This document shows positions 62,286 to 64,000 of a stretch of DNA of 64,000 bases, one piece after another. This DNA is from Pyrrhosoma nymphula (Eukaryota; Arthropoda; Insecta; Odonata; Coenagrionidae). The stretch lies in assembly GCA_963573305.1 (NCBI GenBank), contig OY754329.1, positions 148,253,266 through 148,317,265 on the forward strand, in the 5' to 3' direction. Both the position numbers and the translations under genes were made by a program. The stretch's first letter is position 1. The number at the start of each line of letters is the position of its first letter. The notes beneath the pieces were generated by a model. It was not told the DNA's origin. It worked only from the letters and a program-made list of their open reading frames with translations, and searched no databases.

Positions 62286-64000
62286 ATTTTGAGAGCTCTA
62301 TAGGAACAAGTTAATCTTGCGGGTTACTCTGTATAAGCTTATACCGTGGCTAGTCCCGGTATCCTCAAAATTTGTCAAGAACAGTCACATAGCACAGGTA
62401 ATTCATTGACAGCCTGTAGAGTTGTTTTTAAACGGACTTCCAAGGTATTTTGTGGTAGCGGGAATGTCTCAGGGGATCTCGGTTGCTCCTTGTGAAGTCT
62501 CCAGGGAGGACGACGCGTGCTGCATCAATCCCACAGACACATCTTGTGCGTGCGCGGTTCCCCACAGCGGCCGTCGATAAGCGAGCACCACGAACATACG
62601 GCGCGCTTCCAACTCATGCCAGCTTGACGTGCTAGTGTATCGAGTGGCCCAGGCGAGCTCCGACGGAGGCGGCGATGCTATCGCAAAGACCGCTTTAAAA
62701 AGCCGCTTCCGTGGAGGACCGGGTGATTGGGATAGGGGGAGTGGATTCTCTGCCTTGCCATTGATTAAAAGAAAAAAAGGACTGCTCTTCAAATTGAATC
62801 ATTAAATCTTTGATGAGGCTGCCGGATCACGTATCCACTATTTATCCCCAGGGGGACTCTTGATGCTCCTTCTTGCACGCGTAAATTTATCCAACTTAGA
62901 TACAAAAAGTCTCAGGATTTCCTGTTTATCATCAAGAGGAAACACTTCTCCTTAACCTGAACTCCTATTACTTGAAAGAAAGGGATGGAAACAACTTCGT
63001 TTGGGAAATGTGTAGAATGATAGGTAAATTTATCCAAAATGGTGGTTTTATATGCAGAAAAAAATGTATTTTTGTGAGGAACATGCATTGATATAAGTAA
63101 CAAGACGCGAGTGAATTAAGGGAACTATGCATTCTTTTCACCGGACAATGAGAGAGACAAGTATTAGGTAAAATTGAAAATACCTTAGATCATCAAAGTT
63201 AGATGCATGCAAATTCTAACGGGTTTTGGATACGATAGCAAGAACTACGGGCAAGATAAAAATCCAAAAAATGGAGTATGGTAGGAAACATAGAATGAGA
63301 CGAAAATAAGCGCAACTTAATCACCACGGATGATTCAATTCATCTGCAACTGACGGTTATGGAAGGACTGGAGAAAAGCAACTCATACTTTGTATAAACG
63401 AGGTCATTTAAGAAAAGGTAGGGAATTTCGAGGGACTTGAGCTTTAGTGGATCTTTTCTACTCCGAGGGAGCAATTTAAAAACCAATAATGGATATAATT
63501 AATGTGTTTCCCCTGTCGAATAATAACGGTCTTCTATTCCAATAGGATTTCTCTGTTCTTTTAAAGTAAACGGATATTGAACTAACTCGCGGGAAACTAC
63601 ATGAAAAAGAATAGAACACCCGGACATATCGTACGACATCACACACGGTGAGAATTCCCATGACGTTTGAGTCACTGAATGCTCTTGAGCAGAACTGCCT
63701 TCAATCAAAGAGTTAATTATTTGCTTCTTAAATGCCCATTTTATAGAGTCACCTGTGGCTCCAGTGCACGCCTGAAAGACAAAGGGGTGCTATGGAGATA
63801 TAAATTCAAGAGCCATTGCCATGAGTTACTGGGAATATACAACTTCTGGAAAACTTCACGTAGGACTGTGCATTTCTAGCATTTGCCAACACCGGAACGT
63901 GATAACCTTCTCTTCCAGCGCAGATTCATACATAACGAATAGAAAGGAATACTTTGAAAACAATTCTTATCCTGCGCCTCGTGGAGAAAAGAAAAAAATA
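62286..64000. other. No gene; CpG-rich patch
   Basis: A 250-base CpG-rich patch at 62470-62720 contains CTTTTTAAAG and a minus-strand frame (62469-62792) with no recognised domain. It lies upstream of the mol exons, so a promoter or 5' exon is conceivable, but no donor site was identified. The remainder is AT-rich. Confidence 0.45.

Noticed and set aside
62469..62792. CpG-rich minus-strand ORF as mol 5' exon
   Set aside because: No similarity to the mol N-terminus and no donor site identified. Kept only as a possible regulatory patch.

Overview
The window looks like gene-poor, AT-rich intronic DNA from an arthropod, most likely an insect with a large, transposon-laden genome. The only host gene I can support is the DUOX maturation factor, called moladietz/NIP (mol) in Drosophila and DUOXA in vertebrates. 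It lies on the minus strand as two coding exons at 51300-51434 and 13728-13944. Both have good splice sites and compatible phases, and the two protein segments join in the order known for the family. The intron between them is about 37.4 kb, so almost everything from 13.9 to 51.3 kb is intron. The sequence right of 51.4 kb is an upstream intron. The sequence left of 13.7 kb is a downstream intron or the remaining 3' part of the gene. The protein is a membrane partner that lets dual oxidase leave the ER and make hydrogen peroxide. The first and last parts of the gene were not found here.

The rest is dominated by decayed mobile elements. At 1.1-2.9 kb lie two 3' fragments of RTE-like non-LTR retrotransposons (minus strand). 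Eight tRNA-derived SINE-like pieces are recognisable by an RNA polymerase III B box, and three of them share a distinctive tail. Four loci (6.6-7.1, 8.4-8.8, 34.45-34.6 and 41.1-42.3 kb) are remnants of Penelope-like elements (PLEs). Each has inverted pseudo-LTRs or facing ends that carry hammerhead-ribozyme-like cores, and two still encode pieces of the GIY-YIG endonuclease end of the PLE protein. The 41-42 kb copy is the clearest, with a candidate 12-bp target-site duplication.

Other structures are a diverged ~550-bp repeat present twice (24.8 and 35.6 kb), two smaller dispersed repeat pairs, a 39-bp-arm hairpin at 18.1 kb, and a nearly perfect ~145-bp palindrome at 59.6 kb. One ORF at 42.58-42.96 kb (minus) is followed closely by AATAAA and has a prohormone-like SGRRR stretch; it is a weak candidate gene. 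Several short CpG-rich patches interrupt the AT-rich background, and the one at 54.9-55.8 kb is the largest. Most other open frames look like chance frames in GC-rich patches.

Because this is eukaryotic sequence there are no operons, ribosome binding sites or CRISPR arrays. The order of insect cannot be settled from the sequence alone.
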